Shown here piece by piece: positions 13,451 through 26,500 of a DNA stretch of 64,000 nt. The first letter of the stretch is position 1. Each line of letters opens with the position of its first letter. The DNA is from Pseudoscleropodium purum (lineage: Eukaryota; Streptophyta; Bryopsida; Hypnales; Brachytheciaceae), in NCBI GenBank assembly GCA_963969395.1, contig OZ017803.1, positions 9,982,001 through 10,046,000 on the forward strand. The letters run 5' to 3'. Both the position numbers and the translations under genes were made by a program. The notes under the pieces are model-generated. The model worked only from the letters and a program-made list of their open reading frames with translations. It had not been told where the DNA came from and ran no database searches.

Positions 13451-15310
13451 TTAATTTGTTCTGACACACCCTGATCTAGAGCACCGACGCTCCCTCTTCG
13501 TCTCATCATAATCTAGGAATCCTTTGAATCTATTCAAGCAATTTGTAGAATTTTGAATGTTCAAATTTGAGAATTACATTGATAAATTTTCAAGTGAGGT
13601 AATAGCTCAAGGAACATAAAACATTGATTACCAATGAAGAATGATCCTTTTGGCATCCTTGAAAAAGTGACTCATATAAGAGATTTAAATTGTCTTTTAT
13701 GGCTCTTGCATAGTCTCTAATCCTTAAGTTAATTAATAAATTCCTCCCTAAGCATTTAGAAAAGCATTATACTTCCCTAATATAGAATGGACCTTTGCTT
13801 CCTTATACAATGTTAATAATTATAGTGGTAGGAATTACCATGAATTTTAGGAAATATAAAATTAGGAATATTAGAACTTACTACTAGAATCTTCATTGAG
13901 TACTTAAGCTAAAAAAAACTATTTGAGAAAATTTTAAAAACTATTTGAGAAAAAATCCTTGAAAGTCCAAAAAAATATTTTCAGATGATGCCCTTTTTGA
14001 ATAGACTACACAAATCCAAAAAATAACATTTTTATATAATTGTAAATTTTTCATATTTTTAGTTGAATTGCCTTCTTTTAGTTGAAAATAATCTTTTTTT
14101 GCTCCAATCCTTGTAGAAATTGGTATGCATGTTTTCAACTATTTATACTTGCATATGGACATATGGTTTTCAATGACACAATCTTATTTTGTGATTTTTT
14201 TGAAATATAGCACTCTAAAGTCACTTTCCTCAAGAAAAAAATTATTGGATTTTCATAATTTAAACTTTGATTGTAATTATGTCAAAATATTTAGTGTCAA
14301 ATTTTTTTGAAAATTAGAAGGTTGACTAATGTGATAGTGTTTAATAAAAGCCTAATTTTTTTAAATGATTCTAAAAATAGATTTAATAAGGGAATTTCAA
14401 AGTGATTTTGGAAAAAAAGCTTCTTTTAGACCTTTAGGAGGATGATCCTTGACTTGTATATTCTTGAGGCATTTTTCAAGATCCCAAACTATTCTAAGAT
14501 ATTTCTCCCAAAGAAATGCTAAAAAATTCATCTTTTTTATTTTGAATGGGTTTAACTATAAGTTCTACTAGTTAATTTATTCAAATGTCTTAGTTTCCTA
14601 AAATTTTAAATTTTAAATCTAGATTGATTGTAAGATCTCAAATAATACTTGACTTCAAAAATAGGTTTTCTTCAACAATTTCTAGAGGTAAAAATATTTC
14701 AAAATTCTTAGTAAGAAAATTGTACATTTTACTTTCGGTGCTTTTATATTGATAATATGTTAGAAAAATCAGTTGAGAATGAATTGGAAAATATATTAAA
14801 TGAAGTTTATATTCACATTTGAAAAGTATTGAGTAATCGAAATAACCTTAAATGATGAAAAGAATACAAAATGGGTTATAACTTTTGATAAAAAAATTAA
14901 TTCAAGACAATTCCAAGAGCAAGAATGACATTGAAGAATATTTTGTAAATAATAATTGCATTTTCAACATATTTGGATGTACTCCATTCATTTCTAATAG
15001 CTCCATAGTAGGTTTCTAAAGACTCCAAGACTCCTAGGAGTCAAAATTGAAATATGTAAATGTGAATCTAGTCAATCAAATAAGTATTTTTTTACTATAG
15101 TTTAAAAACCAAACTTTTAGAATTGTTTTGAATAAAAGAACACAACATTTGCAACTTTTATTGGAATCACTCAAAATGAAGCATCAAATGCAAAGTATGA
15201 TAGTTAAGAATATCTTTCAAAATTTGTGAATTTCTTTTTTAAATTGTTGGTTTCAATAGCTTGGTCAAAATCCTAAGAATTCCAAAGTAGACTCTTTAAG
15301 ACTTTAGGTG

Positions 15311-15950
15311 TTAATCCCTAAATGTCCATAGCGGTACTATATTTTGGTATCAACTAAACTTTGAAGTAAAATTAAATCTTACCAAAGTGTTATTTTTTTA
15401 TTTTATTTTTTAATCAAATACCTTTTAAAGTCTATTTAAGCATCAAAATTTTGATTATGAGAATTTTTTTTTCTATTGAAAATTTTGTACAAAGGAGTCC
15501 ACTACAAATGTTTTGTTTTAGTGTTAAAAACTCTTGAAGATGAGCCTCAAATATACTAGATTTTGGAGGGAAATTACATTGAAAATTGGTTTAAGAAAAT
15601 TGTAGAGTAAATTCTAAGAAGTCATAAATTGGTTCTACTTAGACATTTATGTTCTTTGACCTCTTATTCTTTCATGACCTGAATTTTAGACCTAAAATGT
15701 CAAAAGAGGATTAAAAAGACTTCAAATCTCTTTTATTGTTTCAATACTCTCTTGATCAAACATTCTAGTCTTCAATCCATAAATGAGATTTTTATGTTTT
15801 CTTTTCCTATTTAACTTATAATATGTCTAATTTGAATTTGTACAATTACAGATTTCTTAATTTATCAAATTTATCAAAACTTAGGACTTTTTATTTAATT
15901 TTGAACAAGTTTTAAGGAACTCAAAAAAGCCTTGGGCATTTAGGGATTAA
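15311..15950 (+). mobile_element. TTAA-flanked non-autonomous element, 640 bp (copy 1)
   Basis: It begins TTAATCCCTAAATGTCC and ends with the reverse complement of TTAATCCCTAAATGCCCAAG, so the ends form an inverted repeat immediately inside TTAA. The interior aligns along its length with 47478-48140. Shared landmarks include 'gagcctcaaata', 'actagatttt', 'atgttttcttttccta' and 'tttgaatttgtacaatta'. No transposase is encoded. It is inferred to be a piggyBac-like MITE from the TTAA site and the CCC(Y)TAAA end. Confidence 0.6.
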
Positions 15951-17001
15951 AAATCAAGAATAGTTTATGTTTTCAAAAAATGTAAAGATGTGTTATTTAG
16001 AAAATATTAAGTAGCAACACTTAGAAATTATAGAGTGCTAATACCAATCCATCACGAGTTGAAATAGTTTTGTATTATTTTTGTATTATTTTCACCACAA
16101 TTTGTATTTGCATTAAAGCAAACATAGCCCAAAAATTTCAACTTGCAGTATGGATTTGTACTAGTACATGACTAATTTAAGGATTACGTTTGCAAAGTGA
16201 GTTATAAAATAATTTAATTAATTAATATTTTTGAATGGTTTTTGAAATAAGTACTTTAAAATTTCATTTATAAATTTATTATAAATTGAAGACTAGTAAT
16301 CTTTTCAAGATTAGTGATTTTTCTTATATAAGTTTGAAATTGAAAGTTCTAATAACTTTCAATCTAAAGATAATAATTATCTTGATTATTTAATAGTGAA
16401 CTAGTAACATTAGAAGATTTTTCAGGCCAAAAGAAGATTGCAAGTTTCCAAATTGTTGGGAACTTGCGAACAACTTGGGAATCTTGGCATGTCAGCAATC
16501 TAATGCGGCTGAGCCCTTGCCACATCAAATAGTATTAATTAATTAATATTATTAAATATTTTTATTTTTAAACAACAACATGATTGTTCATAGTTTTGGG
16601 AATGACCCCAAAACAATCTTTTGGAGGCTTGGAAAAACATCTAATGAGTGTATCATTCATCCTTCAAATTCTACATTGCTAGTCCATAAGGCATAAATGA
16701 TAAGGTTATATTGAATTAAAATATAATTATATTGTTCAAAATTAATATCTTTTTCCTATTGGATACTTTATTGCCTTCATTGGCATACTCTTCAAGTGTC
16801 TTGAATGATTTATAAGTGCATTCTTTTAACCTTGAAAGGACCAAAAGGTCAATAGGTGTTGGATGCATGCCTTCATAGTTTATTGTAGAACATAGAAGTG
16901 ATGATTTTCATCTAAATTTTTTTGGTGATTTAGGCTTGTAAGATATTAGTGCATGGGTGGTTTGGTATTCATTGATAATTTTTGCTTCTTTGACATGGAT
17001 A

Positions 17002-17241
17002 CATTAGAAGATTTTTGGAGGGCTAGGAGGGCCATTTGAGGTCTGTTCTCGGTGTTCTTCCCTCAACAACCTAAGAATGGCCATTGTTAGAATTTTTTTT
17101 AAAGGAAAAAAGGAAAGAAAAAGTTGAAAAAAATAAATAATGTGATGTGTACCATGTCAAACAACTATTGCAGCTAGTTCCCATAGTCTGAAAACTTTAG
17201 GGAACTCGCAACCCTCCAGAGTAGTTAAATTTCTTCTAATG
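17002..17241 (+). mobile_element. Terminal-inverted-repeat element (CATTAGAAGA ends), 240 bp
   Basis: The left end reads CATTAGAAGATTTTTGGAGG and the right end closes with TTCTTCTAATG, giving imperfect inverted termini. The left arm (GAGGGCCATT...GTTCTTCCCTC...GAATGGCC) resembles the left arm of 41788-42110. No ORF is present and I cannot identify a target-site duplication. The superfamily is unknown; this is a MITE-like relic. Confidence 0.45.
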
Positions 17242-18817
17242 GATTATTTTGAAATAAACAGCAAATATAAATATAAGATTATTGTATTCAAGCACAATTG
17301 TTTATTTCTAAGGTAATAGTATTCATTGCAAATTAATTTTCAAAAAGACCTTTGCAAACAAACCATGCAAATTTTCAATGCTCTATTGTCACTAAATCAC
17401 CCTTGAATTGAAGTTGAAGGTCATAGGCTACAAGGCCACTGTAAACTAATTGTCATTTAGTCCATAGTTTTTAATTTATACAATTCAATCATGCTAAATA
17501 TAGTTAAAAATCATGCTGAATATAAAATAAGAGAAATATATGTTTTAAAAATTGAGATATATTTAAAATTGGAGATTTTAAAATTTCAAAATATCATTTG
17601 AAAATAATATAGTGAAAAGTTTAAAATTAAAAAAATTGAGTGGATTACTTCATTTTTTTATGTGATACTTGAGAACAAAACTCTTATTGTTAACAAACCA
17701 AACTATCACTTCAACTCTTCAAAGTCTAGAAATTCTTTGAATTTCACTTCATAGTACTAAAAATAATGTATAAAACTAAAATTTTAACAACTAAATTATC
17801 TAATAGATTCTTTATCACAATACTAGAATGCAATAAATTTCAACCATGAATTTTTTCAATTTTCAATGTACAAATATCAATTTTAAATATTGAATTAGTA
17901 TAATTAATAATTTTTTAAAATTGTGAATTGGGTTTGTTAATGTATTCAACAATGTTGAAATTCTTAATCAATAAATAGGTGTCATCCCTAGTATTAAATA
18001 AAGTTCCCCTAGTGGCAATTGCTTACTTATTGAGTTTAAATTAGTTTAATACTTCAACTTTGTCACATGTAGTTTCCTTCTATAGAAAGTCTCCTTTCTT
18101 TTGGTTCATGGTTAATCACAAAAACTTGCACTACTTGGCTAGGCATGCTTGTATGAAATTATGTAATGAAAATTTACAAAAATAAGTACATCTACAGTGA
18201 ATCGTATTCCAATTAGGATCCCTAATCCAAGTTTTAATTTCTTTGTTTTGCATCCTAATTGAATACAAAATACATTGAATGTTGAATTGGAATTCAAGAG
18301 GTTGGCATTAGGGCTCAAAGGTTTGAATTTGGGTTGAAAAAGCACCACTTTATAGATTCATGTATAAAAACATTTTATTTTGTGAATCCTCATATTTGTT
18401 GAGTCTTAATCATTGTGCACTTTTGCCCTAAAATTCCAGGCCTATGTTTGTCACTTGAAAGTCATCATGAAGCTTTACTAATAAAGTTCTTTCCTCCTAA
18501 ATGAGCTCATTCAATGAACTTATTGAATACATTTTATTTTGTGATTTCTCATGTCTATTGAGCATTAACCATTGCATATTATTCCATTCCTATTTTGTGA
18601 CTTCAAAGCCATTACAAACATTGTATGAATGGAATTGATAGGATTCTTTTTTCCTTCTATAAAGTCAAACACCACCATGTTGCTTTTGTACATGGCAAAA
18701 GGTTCAACAATATGAAAGTGATACAATAAGATTGCTAGAGGGATTGTGTAGAGAATCAAGATAGTGACATCCATAACATTTTTAAATAGTAGGGAAGAGG
18801 ACTTCACTGTCTCTAGG

Positions 18818-18888
18818 ACTATCCCCACTAAACCTTTTTCTGTCTCACTATCCCCGCTAGACCTTTCTCTCTTTCACTATCCCCACTG
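18818..18888. repeat. 29-bp tandem repeat, about 2.4 copies
   Basis: Two full 29-bp units starting ACTATCCCC(A/G)CT are followed by a partial third unit. The units differ by a few substitutions. It lies in the flank preceding the GC-rich MED12 leader. Confidence 0.7.
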
Positions 18889-19379
18889 TTTACTTCAAGT
18901 GGCTTAAGGTCAACATTGATATTTTGGAATGAAAGGTCTTCCTCAAATCCCTCGCTACTGTAATGCAAATACACTTCTTCTAGTTGTATTCAAAGGACAC
19001 AGGGGATACTTGCCACTTTCTATGCAAAAATTGGTTATATCAACATCCAAAAGAACAAGACAATTATCTTGTTAAGATCCCTATTAGAAAGCTATGCCAT
19101 TTTGCTTTGATCCCTTGTAATATATCATTGTCTTTTTTCAAAATACATATAATATACTTCGTGATGTGTTTTTATTTTGCTAATTTTTTTTATGAATCCA
19201 ATGAGTGTAAGTATGTGCAGGGACCAAAAAGGTTCACTATGAAGTTCGTACCTTACAATCTGATATGGGATCGTGAGCAATTGATATTAATACAAGTATT
19301 GGTCACAACTACTAACTACTACCATACCAATACGGGGTTGAAATTACTCCGCAATGACATTTGGGAAGACGGTCAGATA

Positions 19380-20531
19380 AATGGCGCTGAGATGTGCAGC
19401 GACTGGGCGACCAGCTTTTACGTGTAAGACTCCCCTGAAGTTTATTTCGTCGCTCCAACTTCCGTCCAAACCTCTCCCATTTCCTCGACGACCGTCTCCA
19501 CTCGTCGAAACCCCGGCCCATTTCGTCTCGCGGCCGTCGCGTACCCCAGCGGTCGTCGTCGTCGTCGTCGGTCGAGCTGGCAGGGGAGCCGCAGCAGTCG
19601 TCGTCGGCCCTTCCGACCTTTTTTGCGGCGTCGCCGGCACCACGAGGAGAGCATATGGGTGCCGCGACGAGCTCTGTCAACGCTTCAACGGACTTTCGAT
19701 CGCGGCCCGGCAGCTTTCCTTTCTTTTCCGTTTGTGCGTGCGTGCGTGCCGACATTCGGACTTTCATTTCTCACGGCCATTCGGAGCTGGTGCAACGGGA
19801 GCTTGTCGAGAGCAGAACGGGAGTGGACGGTGGAATGGCGAGTGGAGTGTAGATGGGAGGACGGGGAGACGTGTGGAAGGGTTTGGGTGGGAGATTGTGG
19901 TGCGGTGGCTGTTGATCTGGTTGATTTTCGAGCGAGCGAGCGCGCGATTGTTTGGAGTTGGTGAAGCTTTTATGTGGTTGTGGTGGAGGGAGGGAGGTTA
20001 TGAAGTTTGCACTAGGTTTTCTCCGTTTTACAGGAGGTTTGCGTCTTTGGTGTGAGGTTTCGAACTTTTCGGCGGACATTCAGCTACGGAGCGGGGGGTT
20101 AGTGTGGAGGAGGTGATTTCGGTGGACGGAGGTGTAAATTTAGGGCCGTGATTAGGTGGTTGGAGGTTTCGGTGCTTGGCATTTGAGCTCGACGAGTACG
20201 TGGCTTGGTTTTTGAAAGCGCTTGGAAGCAGTTAGGCGGTTTGGCGTGGTGGTGAAACGGAGCCTACCGAGAGTGTAGGATTTGCGTAAAGAGCTTATGG
20301 AGGAAGCGGATTTGACTTTTAGATTGTGGAATGGCGGAGTAGCAATTAGCCGGGAGAAGAAGCGATTGTGAATGTTGGTGGAGACATCATTTGCCGCGTA
20401 TGGATTGGCTCTGCTGCACTGATTAGAGAGAGGCTTGCAAGGAGAGAATTGCATACAGGGTTGAGAGGGACCGTATGAAAAGGAGCGTTAGCAGGATGCA
20501 GTCAGGACGATGCGGGAAGCATTAGGGAGGG
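19380..20531 (+). promoter_or_regulatory. GC- and CpG-rich MED12 leader/promoter island
   Basis: Composition changes abruptly near 19.37 kb from AT-rich spacer to CpG-rich DNA, and this continues to the MED12 start. Several long overlapping ORFs occur on both strands (for example 19381-20055 plus and 19312-19767 minus). They are low-complexity translations of CpG-rich DNA, including a (gtc)6 tract at 19552-19570, and show no known domain. I interpret the region as promoter plus 5' leader. The exact transcription start cannot be placed from sequence alone. Confidence 0.5.
20475..20525 (+). promoter_or_regulatory. Upstream ORF in the MED12 leader (16 codons)
   Basis: ATG at 20475 opens a 16-residue reading frame with a second in-frame ATG at 20496. 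It stops at TAG 20523-20525, six bases before the MED12 ATG at 20532. A third upstream ATG at 20510 starts a frame that overlaps the MED12 start in another register. If the transcript includes this stretch, these uORFs would be expected to reduce initiation at the main start. That effect is inferred. Confidence 0.5.
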
Positions 20532-23500
20532 ATGCACCGTTACCCTGCTGCTGCTGGGGGCAGCAGCAGTGGTGTGCCTGGTGGAGGGGGTCCTCCACCT
20601 GCGCGCTCCTCTGATCCTTCCTTTCAGAACTCGACCAACTTCAATTTCGTTTCCCGGCAAGTACCTTCTGCTTTTTACCTATTTCTTAATCTGTGCCTAT
20701 CCGCATCCCCATCCGCATCCTTATTCTCTTCCCCTACCTAATTATTCATGTAGTCCATCTCCTAGTGAGGTGTATGTGAAGCTAGAACTTGCAAATTGAC
20801 CGTATCGTGCGTCTGAGGCACAGAGAGCCAGCAGCTAGCATCCAAAGACACCGTCCGGATTCCCTCCTCTATTGGATTACTTTACTGCCGTTTTCACGTC
20901 GTCATTCTTGAGTATGTTTCCAAGGGTCTAATGAGTTTCTGTACAAATTTATTGAACCCTAATCAGAATTCATGCTTTTGGCACCGTCAACGCTCTGTTG
21001 TCTCTTCTCTCTAAACATTTTAATGAACAGCGTGTGAATTCTAACTCCGCAGAATACTCGTTCTCCATTTGTAGCTTAATCGGTATCTGTCATGTCATCC
21101 TTAGCTACAAGATCATCGCTCTTGCTTTCATACTGGCTTTTACCCTCTGTAGAGGGCAATCATCAGTGGGACATTAGGTTTTGAAGACGGTTCGGGTGTT
21201 GGGAAACGGTCTTCTAGACTGAAAGTTTTATCCATTTCTGGTAACAACTTTTTGGGATGCTTATCATCATTGTAGTCACTTGAATAGGAGGTGCTTCTCT
21301 AAATTAGTTCCCAGTTCTATCACTGTATTAACTCCACCTTAATCTTCTCTTCCCACTCTATGGAGACGCCTCTGCTTTCCAAGGTATAGCAGCTACAGTC
21401 TTCAATTAGTCGTTATTTGTAGTCAGAGATGCCCTTTGTATTCAGCATAATTCTTGTTATCTTCCATAGTATTCCTCGCTTTCCTATCACTTAAAACCTC
21501 ATTTCCTATCAAGGAATTTCGTAAATCTGTATTTATAGTACTCTTCACAATTTTTTGAGTTCGGATTCCTATTTTAATGCTGCAGCTGTCGCCCCCACTC
21601 CTCTCCTCGCGCTTTGATGTTTTTTTGGTGTCTCTCCGAAGGAGATTGAGGTGCTCCTGAAATGTTAAATCAGAACGAAAACCCCTACTTCACAACGGTC
21701 GTCTATTGAAAAGCAGTTTCTCGAGTTTCGGACGAAATGTGAGCTCTATATTTGCTAAGTGTTTTAGTTCAGGTAGATATTCTGGGGTCGCCAGGCTTCA
21801 AAATTTGAGAAAGAGAATTGACACGTGAAACGCTAAGCAAGTATGTCAAACTAAAATCAGATTGCATTCTCCTTTGTCAACGTTCCATTCATATAGGGAG
21901 CAAAGAGAAGTTTAATGCCACCTCTTCATCTTGGAAGGTTACATCTTGGTGCTTGTTTCCAGTGATTGCATGTCTTCACAATATTGGCGGTTAAGAAATT
22001 TAACCTTTGTATCTTACATCATTGTTTTAGTACTGTTCGATACTTACGTCTGAGATATCGAGGGTTTAGAGGTTAATGGTTGCGTTGGATTTATATAGAT
22101 GACATAACATGATGTGGAGAGATGATCATTTACTGTGGACAAGCAGTCTGAGAGGATGTCATGTTGATCCTCGTTTGTTTGTTGGTGTGAAAATGATGTC
22201 TTGGGAATGTGATGCTGGGCTAGTTCGTTAAGAGCTTTCCTTTACCGTCTTTGCAGGCGCACACCTCCTCTACAGCCTTACAAGCTGCGTTGCGAAAGGG
22301 AGCCCTTAAGTGGTCGGTGAGTAATTCAATTCCCCAATTCTGATTCTTTTCCGACTTTCTCGAAGATGGATAGTGGATGGCATCTTTTTTCGCTTTATAA
22401 GTCATTCGACCAGTTGTTTGGTCTATCTGCAAGATCGTCCGATCGTTCGTCTATTCTTACGACGTTTGACACGTGCAAGCAATTTGCAGTCTTGGGGCAC
22501 CGGACTTTTACCCTCCAACACCCAATTGCGCTGAGGAGATTCTGAATAGGGACACTTGTCAAAGCGGCTACAAGGAACTCATTGATGGTGTCGAGGTTAG
22601 TTACTTTGACGAACACCTAATGAGATAATCTCTAGTACTCTCACTATTATGATGTTCTAGTATTCAGTGTTGAGGGACTACATGACGCATAGGTTCAGAA
22701 TACGCTGAAAGTTCATGACTTTCCCTTTTTAATTTGGCTAATTTTGCTAGAACGCATTATTTATTTGTGTATCCTTTCTGGGATCACTACAGCAAGTTGT
22801 GACAACTACGACGGCCACTTCTTACCTAGCTCTCTTTTATTTTCGTATTATCGCCATGATTGTCTCCTACTCTATTTTTTGAGCCAAAATCGTCTCATAC
22901 GGTTTTTACATCGGATTTTATCATGTTCTTTGTTTAGGTTGAAGGCCTATCTTGTTTCTTAGGTACTGAGATATTTCTTGGCCTGAGAATTATGACGTAA
23001 ACAAGTGGATGCATAGAAATTGAGCTGATAATAGATATGCAGCCTGAGTTTTAAGGAAGATCTTCAGTATTCCTTTTTTGCTGAATTTTGTCACTGAATT
23101 AGTAGTTGTAGCAGGACAGTTGGATACGTTTATGATAGCTGGATATGTCGCTAGACTGGATTACAGAGCCTTACAAGGCTAGGGCTTGGAGAACATTTCT
23201 GAAGTAATATCTTGCAGTGATGCTGGAAGCTTTCTAGTTGCCATTCCTGATACAAAGACACCTTCAATCTGTGCCTGTGTAGGAGCCTAAGGAGGCCTTA
23301 CTGACTCTTACTACCAGCAATGCACTATGGGCTAGACCTAATGTGAATCGTTATAAAGAGGTACAAGTTCTTCATTTATTACGAATTACTCTTTGACATA
23401 TGATATAATTGTACGATAAACCTCATATCTGTTCGGTTTATTTACTCAGGTTCTTGGACTTGCAAATAGTAACAGTGCAATTACTTTGGTAGAGGCTTGA

Positions 23501-26500
23501 GTGTTTCGACTTCACGTGAGGTTATATTTTTAGTGGGAATGTTTCTGCGGTGGGTTTGATAAGCTTGTTCACCATGGATATGTTTGGAACTTTAATTATC
23601 TGATTGTGTTTGTTTTAATTCTTATTCTGAGTCGCTGCTATGTTTCTTGCAGTCGATCCGAAAGCGCTTACGGGAGCTTAACCATGCTCTTATACGGAAA
23701 CGTAAGGTAAGCTTTGGTAGTATCGCCAATCAACTGCCGTTTGTATTATATTGATTTATATACTTGGAATCATGATATCTGCACGCGCCTACACACGGGG
23801 TTGTCATTAGCCAATGAGCTTGAATAAGTTTGTATTTTGCACATATGCTTCCCTTCAAACAAATCCCTTGTCTTTGAGATGAGGTATGACATGGTTAACT
23901 TGTATTTGTGTAGATTTTTTGTGTTCTTGCATTTTCTACAAAATATTCTAACAAGGCGAGAACTAATTCTCTCGGAACTATTATTAATGATTTTCTATGT
24001 ACTATTCTTGTATGATTTTGACTCCAGGCTGGTCAAATTTATGGCGTTCCACTTTCGGGTGCATTGTTAGCAAAGACGGGCGTTTTCCCAGAGTTCCGCA
24101 CTTGTGGAGAAGATTTCAGGAAGAAGTGGATAGAAGTAAGTTTTGTGCTATCCCCTGTCTGTTACCTTTTTATTTAGGGCTCAAACAAACCGGCCATCCA
24201 CAATATTGGTAATTTCCTATTTTTGCTTTGAGTTGGTAGCCTTGAGTGGTGAGAGCTTGACTTGATAACTCGAACGCCAAGAAGAGCGCTTGTTCTTTGA
24301 ACAGTGAATGATGTTGCACTTCTCACAAAGCAAGTTAAATTAAATGAAGCTGGATAACGTTGACGAAGTCAGCACAATTAATGACATTGTTTACCTTTTC
24401 GCCACGTCGACCACAGGATCTGTCACAACGGAAGAGACTTCGGTCTTTGGCAGAGCATGTACCACATGGCTATCAAAGACGTACGATCTTTGAGGCACTT
24501 ATCAGACATGACGTCCCATTACTTCGAGCTACTTGGTTTATCAAAATCATTTACCTTAACCAGGTCAGATATACTTCCTGAGTTAGTACTTTCATAGGAT
24601 TTTTTCTCTCGCTCCTTCGAGTCCCTGCTTGCTTCTTATACAGAATGATGCTGTTGAAGTTCAAGTACGTTCGATAGTTAGAAACTGTAGTGTGATTGAA
24701 TTATCGCATACAGATTGTTAGTGATTCGTACGCTTAATTTATGTTCAGGCTGAGCATACCTGCGAACCTATGTGTTGAGTATCTTATAGTTATTAATTTC
24801 TTCTGTTGTGCTCTTGAGTCTGGTCTAGTTGACGTTTGCAATAGCGTCTTTCAATGCCTTTCTTTGGCTAGCTTGAAGTGTAGGTTGAAGTTAGCTGGAC
24901 AGTCTCAGATTACTTTGGACACACTCAGACTTGCGTGTACTTGAGACATGTTCAGGTTAAACCCTTGTCAATCGGGATGTCGGCAGGGGGCCCGGATAAA
25001 TCACAGGCAAAGCGGGTGGAGATTTGGACTAAGAATGTGTTGGAATATACCCAGTGGCTGCTTGACGATTTATGTCAGCCTGGAGGAGCTCCTGGAGCAC
25101 AACCCCGGATCCTTTCTACAAGCGGGGATTCCGCAGAGAGAGAGCCTGATGTGCTTACGAAATGGCGGTATATTGTGCGCTTGGCACATTGGCATTACAA
25201 AGAAGGTCTGCTCAATCGGACTCAAGTTGTTGACTGGACTTTAAAGCAACTCCAGGTACAGTAATTTTGTGAATGATACTCAATGTCTGAAGCATTGGCA
25301 GAATCATATTATTTACACTGATAAGTAGACTTCATTGTGTTGGTCGAATATATATCTGGTAATCACCTGCATTGTATAACACTGATCCTATGTTTAGGAT
25401 TAGTTTATTTGGGATTGTGATGAGATTGTGATGAGATGGTTACTCATCAGTACGATCGGTCGAAATTTGGCAGGATAAGGAGAGTGTGGAAGCTCTAGAA
25501 CTTCTTTTGCCGATTGTGCTTGAACTCATCGACGGCATATCCTTATCTCAGACACACTCACGGATGGTCATTGAGATATGTCTTCAGTGGCTCCGTAAGC
25601 TTTACCCCTCGGGACACGTGCCTAGTACTAGTGATAATTCTCGACAAAATCAGGTAGCCGACACATTAGTGAAGCTACTACAGTACCTCCTTGTTGTCTT
25701 TCCTGACACCTTCGTTGCATTGGATTGTTTCCCTTTGCCTCTAAGTGTGAGCTTGGGCGGCAATGAAAGCTCGGCCATCGAAAGCTCATCCAACGACATT
25801 GATAGGGATTTGAGAATGAACGTTGTGGAGGAGGATAGGTCGATCGCCAATGCAAAAGGGAAGAGGAAGTTGAATTCGGAGGTTGTAGTGGATGAATCAG
25901 TGGATTTGATACGGAGACGCATTGCTTCTCTTTCAAGAGCAGTGAGTCCCACACTATTGCGGAACAATGAAGGAAAAATTGTGCAGGCTTTGGACAAAGC
26001 TCTGGAAAAGGGAGACATTGCAGGTGCCTATCGAAGTGTATACGATGAGGAGTTCTGCAGTAGCGATAACTTGCCAGCTGACTGGCGAGCAGATGTCACT
26101 TCTCGCACTGCTTTCAATCTTTCTGGTCCTGTCAATCCATCAGAGCTCTACCCAGTACGATTTTTGTGCGAATGGGCTGTTTGTGACTTCCGAGATAGCC
26201 GAGGCTTTGTTAGTAAAACAGTACGGAAACATTGTGCATGCAGAGATATGTCTCGTGTGTATGTAGCTGTCTCTGTGCTACGGATGAGGATAGCAGAAAT
26301 GGACTTTAAAACTGGTCCCCAATCCCCGGACCCGATATTACAGGAGCATTTCAATGGTGGTGTTCCCGTGTCCCGTGGCGGTGTGCCAGTGCAGGTCCGA
26401 AGCAGAAAGGGCAGAAAGGGGCATGCTGCACAGGTGTCGATGGATCATTCGGTTAAACAGGACGACGGCAATTTTTCTGCGACGCTTAATTCTACTTATA

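Larger units (their letters stand above)
13451..18817. other. AT-rich spacer with transposon relics
   Basis: No coding region is recognisable. The stretch contains a TTAA-flanked 640-bp element (15311-15950) and a short terminal-inverted-repeat element (17002-17241), both listed separately. A further CATTAGAAGA-type left end lies at 16409-16418 without a clear partner. The rest is diverged low-complexity sequence. Confidence 0.6.

Noticed and set aside
19312..20079. Long overlapping ORFs on both strands upstream of MED12
   Set aside because: They are low-complexity translations of CpG-rich DNA, overlap each other on both strands and show no known domain. They are better explained as leader/promoter.
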